This document shows positions 26,104 through 35,448 of a stretch of 64,000 bases of DNA, piece by piece. Source of the DNA: Flavobacterium sp. LPB0248 (GTDB lineage Bacteria > Bacteroidota > Bacteroidia > Flavobacteriales > Flavobacteriaceae); the NCBI RefSeq assembly GCF_013388355.1, contig NZ_CP058246.1:1116001-1180000 (forward strand), given 5' to 3'. Under the pieces are notes generated by a model. The model made no database searches, was not told the origin of the DNA, and saw only the letters and a list, made by a program, of their open reading frames with translations. Each line of letters begins with the position of its first letter. Position 1 is the first letter of the stretch. Both the position numbers and the translations under genes were made by a program.

Positions 26104-27189
26104 ATGAAAAAGACAATTCTAATTCTGTTCGTTTTATTAGGCATTCAATCTCAAGCCCAAAAAACAGAAAATATCATCATCATCACTACAGACGGTTTTA
26201 GATGGCAGGAAGTTTTTAAAGGACTTGATCCTGCAATTGCCAACGATAAAAAATTCAATCAGGGAGACAGCGCTTACATTTATAAAAAATATAGTGATGC
26301 TAATGTAAAAGAAGCGCGCAAAAAACTAATGCCTTTTTTCTGGTCTGAAATTGCTACTAAAGGTCAGATTTATGGAAATCGTGATTTAGGAAACAAAGTC
26401 GATGTTGCCAATCCGTATTGGTTTAGTTATCCTGGTTATAGCGAAATCATGACTGGAAATGTAGATTTAAAAGTCAATTCAAACGGTTACAAAGCCAATC
26501 CGAATGTAAATGTTTTGGAATTTTTAAATAAGCAGTCTAAACTAAAAGGAAAAGTTGCTGCTTTTGGCGCTTGGGATGCTTTTGACAGAATCTTAAACGA
26601 GGAAAGAAGTGGATTTCCTGTAATTTCAGCATTTGATAAAGTGGGCGGAAATAAACCAACAGCAGCGCAACACTTATTAAATGAGATGCGTGACAACTCT
26701 TACAAACCATTTCATATGGATGAATGCCTAGATGTTTTTACGCATTATGAGGCAATGGATGAATTAAAAAATAAAAAACCAAAAGTACTTTATATCGCTT
26801 ATGGCGAAACCGACGAATGGGCGCATCATGCACAATATCGTTCTTATTTGGACGCAGCCAATCAAGTTGATAAATGGATTCAGGAAATATGGAATTTTGT
26901 TCAAAATGATCCACAATACAAAAACAAAACGACGCTTTTTATAACAGTCGATCACGGGCGCGGAGACAAAGTAAAAGCACAATGGACCGATCACGGTTCT
27001 GATGTTCCAGGTGCTTCAGAAATTTGGTTCGCAGCAATGGGACCAGAAATTGCAGCAAAAGGCGAAATCAAGACAAATTCTCAACTTTATCAAAAACAGT
27101 TTGCTCAAACTTTGGCAAAATTGATGGGATATGATTTCAAAACCGATCACCCTGTAGAAACTGAGATTAAAGAAATTTTTGAGAAATAG
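26104..27189 (+). CDS. Alkaline phosphatase superfamily enzyme, exported
   Basis: A 361-residue protein with a signal peptide (TILILFVLLGIQSQAQ). IIIITTDGFRWQEVFKGLD carries the metal-binding Asp30 and adjoining nucleophile Thr28/29; later YGETDEWAHHAQYRSY and TVDHGRGDKVKAQWTDHGSD supply the second metal-site Asp/His. The order matches the nucleotide pyrophosphatase/phosphodiesterase and phosphoglycerate-mutase-like branch. Substrate is unknown, and the family also contains sulfatases, but there is no C-x-P-x-R site. It is monocistronic, with a repeat-rich gap after it. Confidence 0.85.
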   Translation: MKKTILILFVLLGIQSQAQKTENIIIITTDGFRWQEVFKGLDPAIANDKKFNQGDSAYIYKKYSDANVKEARKKLMPFFWSEIATKGQIYGNRDLGNKVDVANPYWFSYPGYSEIMTGNVDLKVNSNGYKANPNVNVLEFLNKQSKLKGKVAAFGAWDAFDRILNEERSGFPVISAFDKVGGNKPTAAQHLLNEMRDNSYKPFHMDECLDVFTHYEAMDELKNKKPKVLYIAYGETDEWAHHAQYRSYLDAANQVDKWIQEIWNFVQNDPQYKNKTTLFITVDHGRGDKVKAQWTDHGSDVPGASEIWFAAMGPEIAAKGEIKTNSQLYQKQFAQTLAKLMGYDFKTDHPVETEIKEIFEK

Positions 27190-27193
27190 TTTT

Positions 27194-27282
27194 TAGCCAC
27201 GAATTACACGAATTTTCACGAATTATAATTGAACATAATCAAAATAAATTTGTGAAAATTCGGGTAATTCGTGGCTAAAAAA
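27194..27282. repeat. Inverted repeat of the 'agccacgaatt' family, copy 2
   Basis: Arms TAGCCACGAATTACACGAAT and its near-complement ending ATTCGTGGCTA, about 25 bp each, separated by an AT-rich loop. It begins 5 bp after the phosphatase stop and is likely to act as a terminator. Related to 2361-2408. Confidence 0.75.
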
Positions 27283-27300
27283 ACTTTATTACTATACCTA

Positions 27301-27319
27301 CAAGGTTTTAAAAACCTTG
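27301..27319. repeat. Short perfect palindrome CAAGGTTTT-A-AAAACCTTG
   Basis: A 19-bp palindrome followed by a stretch (about 27330-27372) with the repeated words CTCAGTACC/TTAGCGCC/TTAGAATC, the same low-complexity family as at 35318-35400. Confidence 0.65.
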
Positions 27320-27374
27320 CAAGAAGAAAAAAACTCAGTACCTTAGCGCCTTAGAATCTTAGTCGCTTAAAAAA

Positions 27375-28163
27375 ATGAAACAAATCACTTCAATTCAAAA
27401 TCCGTTTATCAAATCTTTGGTTTTACTTCAAGAAAAATCCAAAGCCAGAAAACAAACCGGCACATTTTTGATTGAAGGACAACGCGAAATTTCATTAGCC
27501 ATAAAAGGTGGTTACGAAATTGAAACTGTTCTATTTTTACCAGAATTAGTTTCAGAATCAGAAATCAATAAACTGATTCAGAATTCATTTCAGATTATCG
27601 AAATCAATAAAGAAGTCTACCAAAAACTAGCTTATCGCGATACCACAGAAGGAATTTTAGCTGTAGCGAAAACTAAATCTTTAAAATTATCCGATTTAAA
27701 GTTATCTGATAATCCATTAATTCTGGTTGTCGAATCTTTAGAAAAGCCAGGTAACATCGGTGCTGTTTTGCGTACCGCCGATGCAGCCAATTTAGATGCT
27801 GTTTTGATAGCCAATCCGAAAAGCGATTTATACAATCCGAATATTGTGCGATCTAGCGTTGGATGCCTTTTTACCAACCAAATCGCAACTGGAACATCAG
27901 AAGAAATTATTGCTTTTTTGAAAGAGAAAAAAATCAATTTCTACAGTGCGACTTTACAAAATTCAACTTCATATCATACACAAAACTTTACTACTCCAAC
28001 TGCTTTAGTCGTAGGTACAGAAGCTACTGGTTTAACCCAGCAATGGCGTGACGAAGCAACTCAAAATATCATTATTCCAATGCAAGGCGAAATTGACAGT
28101 ATGAACGTTTCTGTTGCTGCCGCTATTTTAATTTTCGAAGCAAAAAGACAGAGAGGGTTTTAG
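27375..28163 (+). CDS. TrmH/SpoU-family RNA 2'-O-methyltransferase
   Basis: A 262-residue SPOUT enzyme. The N-terminal substrate-binding domain begins TSIQNPFIKSLVLLQEKSKARKQTGTFLIEGQREISLAI; the knotted C-terminal domain has VVESLEKPGNIGAVLRTADAANLDAVLIAN (motif 1), ALVVGTEATGLTQQW (motif 2) and IPMQGEIDSMNVSVAAAILIFEA (motif 3). The conserved Arg of motif 1 and the Asn-Val-Ser of motif 3 are present. It methylates ribose in rRNA or tRNA; relatives include RlmB and tRNA enzymes, but the target cannot be fixed. Length is normal for the family. Confidence 0.92.
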   Translation: MKQITSIQNPFIKSLVLLQEKSKARKQTGTFLIEGQREISLAIKGGYEIETVLFLPELVSESEINKLIQNSFQIIEINKEVYQKLAYRDTTEGILAVAKTKSLKLSDLKLSDNPLILVVESLEKPGNIGAVLRTADAANLDAVLIANPKSDLYNPNIVRSSVGCLFTNQIATGTSEEIIAFLKEKKINFYSATLQNSTSYHTQNFTTPTALVVGTEATGLTQQWRDEATQNIIIPMQGEIDSMNVSVAAAILIFEAKRQRGF

Positions 28164-28414
28164 TTTTAAAGGCTCAAAGGGACAAAGGTTCTGAGGTTCT
28201 GAGGTTCTGAGGTTCAAATTAAAAGTCTTCAACTTTTAATTTTTAATCTTCAATTTTTAGTTTAAAAAAATAACTGCTTCAATGTCAGGCTGAGCCGAGT
28301 CGAAGCCTTATTCCTACATGGAAAAATCTAAAATCTGCACTCTAAAATCTACAATGGCAAAGCCTTGCGTATGTTCAAACTAATTCTTATTTTTAGTACT
28401 TGAACTATGCCGTT
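28164..28414. repeat. Tandem and dispersed low-complexity words upstream of relA/spoT
   Basis: About 250 bp with TTCTGAGG in three direct copies (28188-28214), AAGTCTTCAACTTTTAATTTTTAATCTTC tracts, and a copy of the GTCAGGCTGAGCCGAGTCGAAG word (from about 28284). I see no gene or clear promoter. It belongs to the same intergenic-repeat families seen elsewhere in the window. Confidence 0.55.
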
Positions 28415-30634
28415 ATGACAGAAATAGATATAGAAAAAGAAAACAAAGCTATTGCGCAGGAATACAAGGAATTACTTCGAATAAGTTACCAAACTTTAAG
28501 CCCTACTGACAAGAAATTAATTAGAAAAGCTTTTGATGTTGCCGTTGATGCTCACAAAGAACAAAGACGTAAATCGGGCGAAGCCTATATCTTTCATCCT
28601 ATTGCAGTTGCAAAAATCGTTGCCTCAGAAATTGGTCTGGGTGCGACCTCTATCGCCGCGGCCTTACTTCACGATGTTGTCGAAGATACACCAATGACAG
28701 TTGAGGATATTGAACGTTTGTTTAACCCAAAAGTGGCACAGCTGGTTGAGGGACTTACGAAGATTTCGTTAGTTCAAAAAGATTTGAATGCCTCAATGCA
28801 GGCTGAGAATTTCAGAAAAATGATTCTAACGCTGAATGATGATGTTCGTGTGATTTTAATTAAGCTTGCCGATCGTCTTCATAATATGCAAACAATGGAT
28901 TCGATGGCGGAATACAAACAAACCAAAATCGCATCTGAAACTTTATATATTTATGCTCCCCTTGCCCACCGTTTGGGATTGTATAATATCAAAACCAAAT
29001 TAGAAGATTTAGGATTAAAATATACTGAACCTGCAGTTTATGACGATATCGTAAGTAAAATTCGTGAAACTAAGGAAGAACAGGATGCATACATCAAAGA
29101 TATTTCGGATGTTTTGAAAAAATCTTTAGACAATGAAGGTGTAGATTACATCATCAAAGGGCGTCCAAAATCGATTTATTCTATTCGTCGAAAAATGCGT
29201 GCTCAAAACGTAACTTTCGATGAAGTTTACGATAAGTTCGCTCTTAGAATTGTATATAAAGCCGATCCGCATGAAGAAAAATTTATTGCCTGGAAAATAT
29301 ATTCTATCGTAACAGATCATTATAGACCAAGTCCGAGCCGTTTGCGTGACTGGATTTCATCTCCAAAATCGACTGGTTATGAAGCGCTTCACATTACCGT
29401 AATGGGTCCAAAAGGACGTTGGGTCGAAGTTCAGGTTCGAAGCGAACGTATGGACGAAATCGCCGAAAAAGGATATGCAGCGCATTACAAATATAAAAAC
29501 GGCGCAACAGAAGAAAGCGGTCTGGATACTTGGCTGAATCTTCTTCGCGAAGCTTTAGAAAACCCAGAAACCAATGCAGTCGATTTTGTGGAAGATTTTA
29601 AAATGAATCTGTATTCTAAAGAAATCTTCGTCTTTACGCCAAAAGGAGAAATCAAATCGCTGCCAAAAGGTGCCACTTCTCTTGATTTTGCTTTCAGCAT
29701 TCACTCTGAAATCGGAATTAAAACTCGAGGAACTCGTGTAAACGGTCGTCTAGTGCCGTTGAATTACGAATTAAAAAGCGGTGATCAAGTTGAAGTAATT
29801 ACTTCTCCAAACCAGAAACCAACCGTAAACTGGTTGGAATATGTAACCACTTCTAGAGCTAAAAATAAAATCAAAAACGTTCTAAACGAGAACACCAAAA
29901 AAATTGCAGAAGAAGGAAAAGAATTACTTGTTAGAAAATTAAAACACTTAAAAGTAACATTCAACGAACAAGTTACCAACGAGTTAGTTAACTTCTTCAA
30001 ATTAAAAACAAGTTTAGATTTATTTTACCGAGTTGGAATTGGTGCGATTGAAAATCAGCAGTTAAAAGATTATGCTGCGCAGAAAAGCAATTCGTTTATC
30101 AATTTCTTCAAAAATAAAATTAAGCGAACAAAAGACACTGCAGACGAGGACATTCATAAACCCGTCATCAGCAGCAATTATGACATGTTGGTTTTCGGAA
30201 CCGAACATGACAAGTTAGACTATAAACTTTCGCAATGCTGTAACCCAATTCCTGGTGACGATGTTTTTGGTTTTGTTACCATTAATGAAGGAATAAAAGT
30301 GCATAAAAAAGATTGCCCGAACGCAATTGGAATGCAGTCTAATTATGCTTACAGAATCATGAGTGCCAAATGGATTGACTCTTCTCAAGAAGAATTTAAA
30401 GCCATTATCAATATTACAGGAATGGACGTTTTAGGACTTACCAACCAATTGACAAAGGTAATTTCCAACAATATGAGCGTAAACATTCAGAGTATTTCGT
30501 TAAGTACCGATGCAGGAATTTTCCACGGACAAGTTGCTGTGATTGTTAAAAACAATACGATTTTGAAAAAAATGATTAGCGCTATCAAGAAAATTGATGG
30601 GGTCGATAAGGTTACTAGAGAGTATAGAACCTAA
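28415..30634 (+). CDS. Bifunctional (p)ppGpp synthetase/hydrolase, RelA/SpoT family
   Basis: A 739-residue Rsh protein. Order: HD hydrolase domain (FHPIAVAKIVASEIGLGATSIAAALLHDVVEDT with the metal-binding HD, residues ~45-90), synthetase domain (KGRPKSIYSIRRKM, DKFALRIVY, GYEALHITVMGPKGRWVEVQVRSERMD), TGS domain (IFVFTPKGEIKSLPKGATSLDFAFSIHSEIG) and C-terminal zinc-finger/ACT segments (LSQCCNPIPGDDVFGFV and VNIQSISLSTDAGIFHGQVAVIV). Both catalytic halves look intact, so it should make and break the stringent-response alarmone. I chose ATG 28415; a TTG five codons upstream is less likely. Monocistronic. Confidence 0.95.
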   Translation: MTEIDIEKENKAIAQEYKELLRISYQTLSPTDKKLIRKAFDVAVDAHKEQRRKSGEAYIFHPIAVAKIVASEIGLGATSIAAALLHDVVEDTPMTVEDIERLFNPKVAQLVEGLTKISLVQKDLNASMQAENFRKMILTLNDDVRVILIKLADRLHNMQTMDSMAEYKQTKIASETLYIYAPLAHRLGLYNIKTKLEDLGLKYTEPAVYDDIVSKIRETKEEQDAYIKDISDVLKKSLDNEGVDYIIKGRPKSIYSIRRKMRAQNVTFDEVYDKFALRIVYKADPHEEKFIAWKIYSIVTDHYRPSPSRLRDWISSPKSTGYEALHITVMGPKGRWVEVQVRSERMDEIAEKGYAAHYKYKNGATEESGLDTWLNLLREALENPETNAVDFVEDFKMNLYSKEIFVFTPKGEIKSLPKGATSLDFAFSIHSEIGIKTRGTRVNGRLVPLNYELKSGDQVEVITSPNQKPTVNWLEYVTTSRAKNKIKNVLNENTKKIAEEGKELLVRKLKHLKVTFNEQVTNELVNFFKLKTSLDLFYRVGIGAIENQQLKDYAAQKSNSFINFFKNKIKRTKDTADEDIHKPVISSNYDMLVFGTEHDKLDYKLSQCCNPIPGDDVFGFVTINEGIKVHKKDCPNAIGMQSNYAYRIMSAKWIDSSQEEFKAIINITGMDVLGLTNQLTKVISNNMSVNIQSISLSTDAGIFHGQVAVIVKNNTILKKMISAIKKIDGVDKVTREYRT

Positions 30635-30708
30635 CTTTTTAGGGAAACTATAAGAATTTTGTAACGAAACTTTAAACCCGAAACTTTTATTCATTAAAAA
30701 TAAAAAAT

Positions 30709-30716
30709 TATCTTTG
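30709..30716 (+). promoter_or_regulatory. -7 box (TATCTTTG) immediately before fur-like ATG
   Basis: TATCTTTG matches TAnnTTTG exactly and ends 6 bases before the ATG at 30723. With the usual spacing the transcript would start at or within two bases of the start codon, a leaderless or near-leaderless mRNA. No Shine-Dalgarno sequence could fit. Confidence 0.6.
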
Positions 30717-30722
30717 CCAGAT

Positions 30723-31187
30723 ATGACACTTATTTCAACTGACAACACTAAGAATCAAGAAATTGTAAAAAATGTTTTTACACTATATCTTGAACAAAAA
30801 GGGCATCGCAAAACTCCTGAGCGTTATGCTATACTTCAGGAAATTTACGATAGCGAGGAGCATTTTGATATAGAGAACCTTTACATCAAAATGAAAAACA
30901 AAAACTATCGTGTGAGTAGAGCTACTTTATACAACACGATTGAGTTATTGTTGGACTGCGCTTTGGTTAGAAAACATCAATTTGGGCAAAATCAGGCTTA
31001 CTACGAAAAATCATATTTTGATAAACAGCACGATCACATCATTATGACAGATTCTGGTGAGGTAATTGAATTTTGCGATCCAAGAATTCAAACCATCAAA
31101 AAAACTATCGAAGAAATTTTTGATATTGAAATCACAAATCATTCGCTTTATTTCTACGGAAACAAAAAGCAAAATTCAAATTCATAG
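30723..31187 (+). CDS. Fur family transcriptional regulator
   Basis: A 154-residue Fur/PerR-type repressor. The winged-helix DNA-binding domain spans ~1-85 with [53 protein letters not shown]; the dimerisation/metal domain has [44 protein letters not shown]. The His/Asp/Cys regulatory site is present, but the second structural CxxC of classical Fur is missing, common in this phylum, so iron or peroxide sensing cannot be assigned. I chose ATG 30723 over the TTG three codons earlier because it fits the -7 box. Lies between relA/spoT and purA. Confidence 0.92.
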   Translation: MTLISTDNTKNQEIVKNVFTLYLEQKGHRKTPERYAILQEIYDSEEHFDIENLYIKMKNKNYRVSRATLYNTIELLLDCALVRKHQFGQNQAYYEKSYFDKQHDHIIMTDSGEVIEFCDPRIQTIKKTIEEIFDIEITNHSLYFYGNKKQNSNS

Positions 31188-31280
31188 TCTTTAAACAGAC
31201 TTTTTCAAAAAATTAAAAAAGAAAATTAACTACATAATCAGTAGGACGACTTAGATTGTCCCAACGCAAATTAAAACAGA

Positions 31281-32552
31281 ATGACCGTAGATTTATTACT
31301 AGGATTACAATGGGGAGATGAAGGTAAAGGAAAAATTGTTGACGTACTTACCTCAAATTATGATATTATTGCACGTTTTCAAGGAGGACCAAATGCAGGA
31401 CATACATTAGAATTTGACGGAATTAAACACGTACTTAGAACAATTCCTTCTGGAATTTTTCATAAAAACTCAGTAAACATCATCGGAAATGGTGTTGTAA
31501 TTGATCCTGTAGTTTTTCAAAAAGAAATTGAAGGGTTAGAAAAATTCAACCTTGACATCAAAAAGAAATTAATCATTTCTAGAAAAGCACATTTAATTTT
31601 ACCTACTCACCGTTTGCTTGATGCAGCTTCTGAAGCTTCAAAAGGAAAAGCAAAAATTGGTTCTACTCTTAAAGGAATTGGGCCAACTTATATGGACAAA
31701 ACAGGTAGAAATGGTTTACGTGTTGGAGATATCGAATTAGAAGATTTCAAAGATCGTTACAGAGCTTTGGCTGACAAACACGAAGCGATGATTGCTTTTT
31801 ACGATGTGAACATCCAATACAATTTAGCTGAATTAGAAAAAGAATTCTTTGAAGCTATCGAAGAACTTAAAAAATTAGATTTTATTGATAGTGAAGAATA
31901 CATGCACCAAGCTCAAAAAGCTGGAAAATCTATTCTTTGCGAAGGAGCTCAAGGATCTTTATTAGATGTTGATTTCGGAACTTATCCTTTCGTAACTTCA
32001 TCAAATACTACTGCTGCTGGAGCTTGTACTGGTTTAGGAATTGCTCCTAACAAAATCAAAGAAGTATACGGAATTTTCAAAGCTTACGTTACACGTGTAG
32101 GTAGCGGACCTTTCCCAACGGAACTTTTTGACGAAGTTGGTGCTACAATGGCTAAAGTGGGTAACGAATTTGGTTCTGTAACAGGAAGACAAAGACGTTG
32201 CGGATGGTTAGACCTTGTTGCTTTAAAATATGCAGTTCAAGTTAATGGAGTTACTCAGTTAATGATGATGAAAGGTGATGTTCTTTCTGGTTTTGAAACT
32301 TTAAAAGTTTGTACAGAGTATAACTACAAAGGACAAAACATTTCTCACTTCCCTTATAACATTGAACCAGAAAACGTTACTCCGGTTTACAAAGAGTTTA
32401 AAGGATGGAAACAAGATTTAACTGGATTAACATCTTACGATCAATTACCAATTGAGCTAAAAGAATATATTGAGTTTATTGAAAAAGAAATCGAAGTGCC
32501 AATCAAAATTGTATCGGTTGGACCAGATAGAAAACAAACAATAACAAAATAA
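31281..32552 (+). CDS. purA: Adenylosuccinate synthetase
   Basis: A 423-residue enzyme joining IMP and aspartate with GTP in AMP synthesis. The glycine-rich GTP loop GLQWGDEGKGK is at residues ~7-17, followed by GGPNAGHT, the IMP-binding STLKGIGPTYMDK, CEGAQGSLLDVDFGTYPFVTSSN, and C-terminal GSVTGRQRRCGWLD and VSVGPDRKQT. Every block expected of active PurA is present and length is standard. Transcribed alone and closed by a strong hairpin terminator. guaB, the other branch-point enzyme from IMP, is about 5 kb away in the opposite orientation. Confidence 0.97.
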   Translation: MTVDLLLGLQWGDEGKGKIVDVLTSNYDIIARFQGGPNAGHTLEFDGIKHVLRTIPSGIFHKNSVNIIGNGVVIDPVVFQKEIEGLEKFNLDIKKKLIISRKAHLILPTHRLLDAASEASKGKAKIGSTLKGIGPTYMDKTGRNGLRVGDIELEDFKDRYRALADKHEAMIAFYDVNIQYNLAELEKEFFEAIEELKKLDFIDSEEYMHQAQKAGKSILCEGAQGSLLDVDFGTYPFVTSSNTTAAGACTGLGIAPNKIKEVYGIFKAYVTRVGSGPFPTELFDEVGATMAKVGNEFGSVTGRQRRCGWLDLVALKYAVQVNGVTQLMMMKGDVLSGFETLKVCTEYNYKGQNISHFPYNIEPENVTPVYKEFKGWKQDLTGLTSYDQLPIELKEYIEFIEKEIEVPIKIVSVGPDRKQTITK

Positions 32553-32559
32553 TACATTT

Positions 32560-32590
32560 AAACGCTCTGATAATCAGGGCGTTTTTTTTT
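32560..32590 (+). terminator. Rho-independent terminator of purA
   Basis: AACGCTCTGAT then ATCAGGGCGTT (one G-T and one mismatch) followed by eight T residues, starting about 8 bp after the purA stop. Confidence 0.85.
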
Positions 32591-32607
32591 ATGAAATAAT
32601 TTTTCAG

Positions 32608-33192
32608 ATGAGAAAGAATCCAGAAATCGAAATAACAGACACCAAATTATTATCCGATAATTGGTATATATTAAACAAAGTTACTTTTAACTACAAAAAG
32701 GAAAACGAAAAAATAGAATCTCATATTCGCGAAGTTTACGATCGCGGAAATGGTGCTGGAATATTATTATATAATACCGCTAAAAAAACAGTTGTACTAA
32801 CAAGACAATTTCGTTTACCGACTTATCTTAACGGAAATAAAACAGGAATGATGATCGAGGTTTGTGCAGGACTTTTAGACAAAGACAATGCCGAACAAGC
32901 TATTATTCGTGAAACAGAAGAAGAAACGGGATATCGTTTAACAAAAGTTCAAAAAGTAATCGAAACCTATATGTCTCCAGGATCTGTAACAGAAATTTTG
33001 TATTTGTTTGTGGGAGAATATGATGAAAACATGAAAGTAAGTTCTGGCGGAGGCCTTGATGCTGAACAGGAAAATATTGAGGTTTTAGAATATACTTTTG
33101 ATGAAGCTTACGCCATGATTGAATCTGGAGAAATCACTGATGCAAAAACTATTATGCTTTTGCAGCATGCAAAAATTAAAGGTTTGATTTAA
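32608..33192 (+). CDS. NUDIX hydrolase, NudK-like
   Basis: A 194-residue NUDIX pyrophosphatase. The Nudix box is GLLDKDNAEQAIIRETEEET followed by GYRL, with the required Gly, Glu and REUxEExGU residues. The wording VYDRGNGAGILLYNTAKKTVVLTRQFRLPTYLNG and the EVCAGLLD-like lead-in are close to GDP-mannose pyrophosphatase NudK and ADP-ribose pyrophosphatases. It likely cleaves a nucleoside-diphosphate sugar. It sits after the purA terminator with its own start, 62 bp before the next gene. Confidence 0.88.
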   Translation: MRKNPEIEITDTKLLSDNWYILNKVTFNYKKENEKIESHIREVYDRGNGAGILLYNTAKKTVVLTRQFRLPTYLNGNKTGMMIEVCAGLLDKDNAEQAIIRETEEETGYRLTKVQKVIETYMSPGSVTEILYLFVGEYDENMKVSSGGGLDAEQENIEVLEYTFDEAYAMIESGEITDAKTIMLLQHAKIKGLI

Positions 33193-33254
33193 AAGTTTTT
33201 GAGTATTTTAGGGTTACATTATCAAAATAAATTTAACCTTTTTTAAATAATAAA

Positions 33255-34196
33255 ATGACCGTATCTAATAAGCAAAAATGTATTAGAATAATCATACTAT
33301 TTTTTCTAATGATAAATATTATCGCATACTTTCATGCTTATAAATTTACTCATTTCACAAAAGATAATTCTGAAAAAACTAAAACTCCTGATAGACTCAC
33401 CAAATTTGAAAAAGTAAAAACATTGTTTCTTGGAGTAAACAATCCCAAACCAAAGAACAAAAAAGTTCCAAACCAAAAATATCAAACCTTACGATTAAAA
33501 AGTAATAAAGAGATTGAATGCTGGCTAATTCAAAACACCAATTCAAAGGGAACAGTAATACTTTTTCACGGTTATGGATCTGAAAAATCGTCCATGTTAG
33601 ATAAATCAGATGAATTCTTAAAATTAGGTTTCAGCACTCTGCTAGTTGATTTTATGGGAAGTGGTAATTCTGAAGGCAATCAAACTACAATAGGCTTTAA
33701 AGAAGCTGAAGAAGTAAAAACCTGTTTTAATTATGTCGCTTCGACTGGAGAAACAAATATTTATTTATTTGGAACTTCTATGGGAGCTGTTGCTATAATG
33801 AAATGCATTAACGACACCAACATAAAACCAAAAGGTATAATCATAGAATGTCCATTCGGATCAATGTATCAAACTGTATGCGCTAGATTTAAGAAAATGA
33901 ATGCCCCTACTATTCCAATGGCTGGAATTTTACTTTTTTGGGGTGGCATACAAAATGGCTTTTGGGGTTTTAATCATAATCCATCAGAATACGCAACAAA
34001 AATACATTGTCCAACTTTATTACTTTACGGTGAAAAAGATAAAAGTGTCAGCAGATTAGAAATTGACGAGATTTATAAAAACCTGAAAGGCTTAAAAAAA
34101 TTACGTATCTATAAAGATACTGGACATGAAAATTATCTATTAAAAAACAAAACTCAGTGGAGTCAGGATGTCAATGCTTTTTTAACATCAATCTAA
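33255..34196 (+). CDS. Membrane-anchored alpha/beta hydrolase
   Basis: A 313-residue protein with one N-terminal membrane anchor (IIILFFLMINIIAYFHAY). The hydrolase core has the oxyanion loop GTVILFHGYGSEKSSM, the strand TLLVDFMGSGNSEG, the nucleophile elbow LFGTSMGAVA (GxSxG), and an acid-base pair in LLLYGEKDKSVS and KDTGHENYL. The fold matches the BAAT/YfhR-like alpha/beta hydrolases. Substrate unknown. Probably exported domain orientation, with the catalytic part in the periplasm. Confidence 0.85.
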   Translation: MTVSNKQKCIRIIILFFLMINIIAYFHAYKFTHFTKDNSEKTKTPDRLTKFEKVKTLFLGVNNPKPKNKKVPNQKYQTLRLKSNKEIECWLIQNTNSKGTVILFHGYGSEKSSMLDKSDEFLKLGFSTLLVDFMGSGNSEGNQTTIGFKEAEEVKTCFNYVASTGETNIYLFGTSMGAVAIMKCINDTNIKPKGIIIECPFGSMYQTVCARFKKMNAPTIPMAGILLFWGGIQNGFWGFNHNPSEYATKIHCPTLLLYGEKDKSVSRLEIDEIYKNLKGLKKLRIYKDTGHENYLLKNKTQWSQDVNAFLTSI

Positions 34197-34284
34197 AAAT
34201 GTAAATCCCGAAACCAATTCAAAAAATTATGTAACCCTTTTCAGCTATCAGATTTATAACTTTATATTCATAAAAATTCGACCT

Positions 34285-35169
34285 ATGAAAAAGTTATATT
34301 ACACAGCAAACATACTACTGATCTTGATGTTGGTTTTATTAGGTTCATGTAAAAAAACCGATACCATCACACTGACTGAAAATAAAAAAGAGAAAAAAAA
34401 GGTAATTGAACACAAAAAGCCTGAAACGATTGGGTATCAAATCGAGAAAACCAAAGACTGGCTCAAGTTAAATGAAGCTGACAGTTCTAAAATGGATATT
34501 GTGTATGCATTGAATAGAACTGATAAAGCCAATTTCAAAAAACTAGATTCAGTTGTAATTCCGGCAGATTTTAGTGGTGATTTGGTTTATTACTTACCCT
34601 TTCCACTGCATGTTTCAGCATTAGAAGAAGTATCTAAAATTATCCTTTTTTCGTATCCTGCACAGGCTTTTGCCGCTTATGAAAATGGCGAATTGGTTCG
34701 TACAGGTCCAACTAATATGGGAAGAAAAAAAGACCCTACTCCTACTGGATTGTTTTTCACCAATTGGAAAGCTGAACAAACTACCAGTACATTTAATGAC
34801 GAATGGGATTTAAAATGGAATTTTAATATTGAAAATAAATTGGGAGTCGGTTTTCATCAATATGCGCTTCCAGGATATCCAGCATCACATTCTTGCTTAC
34901 GACTATTAGAAAAAGACGCTAAATACCTTTATAAATTTGCTGACGAATGGATTCTGAAGGATAAAGAAAATGTAAAAGTAAAAGGTACGCCGGTTATAGT
35001 TTTTGGAAGTTATAATTTTGATGGTCCAAAACCATGGCTGCAATTAACATCAGATCCCGAAGCTTTAAACATCTCTGAAGGTGATATTGAAAACATCGTA
35101 AATCCTTATTTAAAGGAAATCTTAGAGAATCAAAACCTAAGAGAAGCCGAGCCAACAAAAACTTTATAA
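34285..35169 (+). CDS. L,D-transpeptidase (YkuD) lipoprotein
   Basis: A 294-residue lipoprotein: lipobox LLGSC with Cys22. The YkuD domain spans about residues 115-245, with KDPTPTGLFFTNWK, the substrate-lid region, and the catalytic motif HQYALPGYPASHSCLRLLEKD containing His191, His202 and the nucleophile Cys204. It should form 3-3 crosslinks or attach a protein to peptidoglycan at the inner face of the outer membrane. The HSCLRL form replaces the more common HGCIRL, so one Gly becomes Ser. Followed by a strong terminator. Confidence 0.88.
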   Translation: MKKLYYTANILLILMLVLLGSCKKTDTITLTENKKEKKKVIEHKKPETIGYQIEKTKDWLKLNEADSSKMDIVYALNRTDKANFKKLDSVVIPADFSGDLVYYLPFPLHVSALEEVSKIILFSYPAQAFAAYENGELVRTGPTNMGRKKDPTPTGLFFTNWKAEQTTSTFNDEWDLKWNFNIENKLGVGFHQYALPGYPASHSCLRLLEKDAKYLYKFADEWILKDKENVKVKGTPVIVFGSYNFDGPKPWLQLTSDPEALNISEGDIENIVNPYLKEILENQNLREAEPTKTL

Positions 35170-35191
35170 AATATACTCTAAATACAGAATC

Positions 35192-35228
35192 AGCTGAAAT
35201 GATAGAAAAATCGTTTCAGCTTTTTTTT
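35192..35228 (+). terminator. Rho-independent terminator after the YkuD gene
   Basis: AGCTGAAATGAT ... ATCGTTTCAGCT with one G-T pair, 12 bp of stem, followed by eight T residues. Confidence 0.85.
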
Positions 35229-35410
35229 ATTTGCTATAAACGCAAAATTTGGCTGAAGCCTCTCATGCAATTATTATAAACATCCAGCTAAAGCTGGAGG
35301 CAATTCATATTTTCAAACCTTTGAACCTTTATCTCTTTGCACCTTTGAACCCCCAAAAAAAACTCAGCACCTCAGCACCTTAGAATCTTAGCATCTCAAA
35401 AAAAATAATA

Positions 35411-35428
35411 AATAAGCGATCGTTCATT
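35411..35428. promoter_or_regulatory. Palindromic operator upstream of tetR
   Basis: AATAAGCGATCGTTCATT is 14/18 palindromic with the core CGATCG, a form common among TetR-family operators. It lies where the -33 element of the tetR promoter should be (-7 box at 35441), so binding would block transcription, the usual autorepression arrangement. No second copy is seen directly upstream of the monooxygenase gene. Confidence 0.7.
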
Positions 35429-35440
35429 TATTATTATTCG

Positions 35441-35448
35441 TATCTTTG
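35441..35448 (+). promoter_or_regulatory. -7 box (TATCTTTG) of tetR
   Basis: Exact match to TAnnTTTG, 20 bp before the ATG at 35469. Predicted start of transcription is near 35454. The operator 12 bp upstream overlaps the -33 zone. Confidence 0.65.

Noticed and set aside
26104..27189. Phosphatase-fold enzyme considered as a second sulfatase
   Set aside because: Lacks a C-x-P-x-R or S-x-P-x-R formylglycine site; Thr nucleophile instead.
28180..28216. Possible CRISPR-like tandem units (TTCTGAGG)
   Set aside because: Units are only about 8 bp and adjacent without spacers; it is a slippage repeat.
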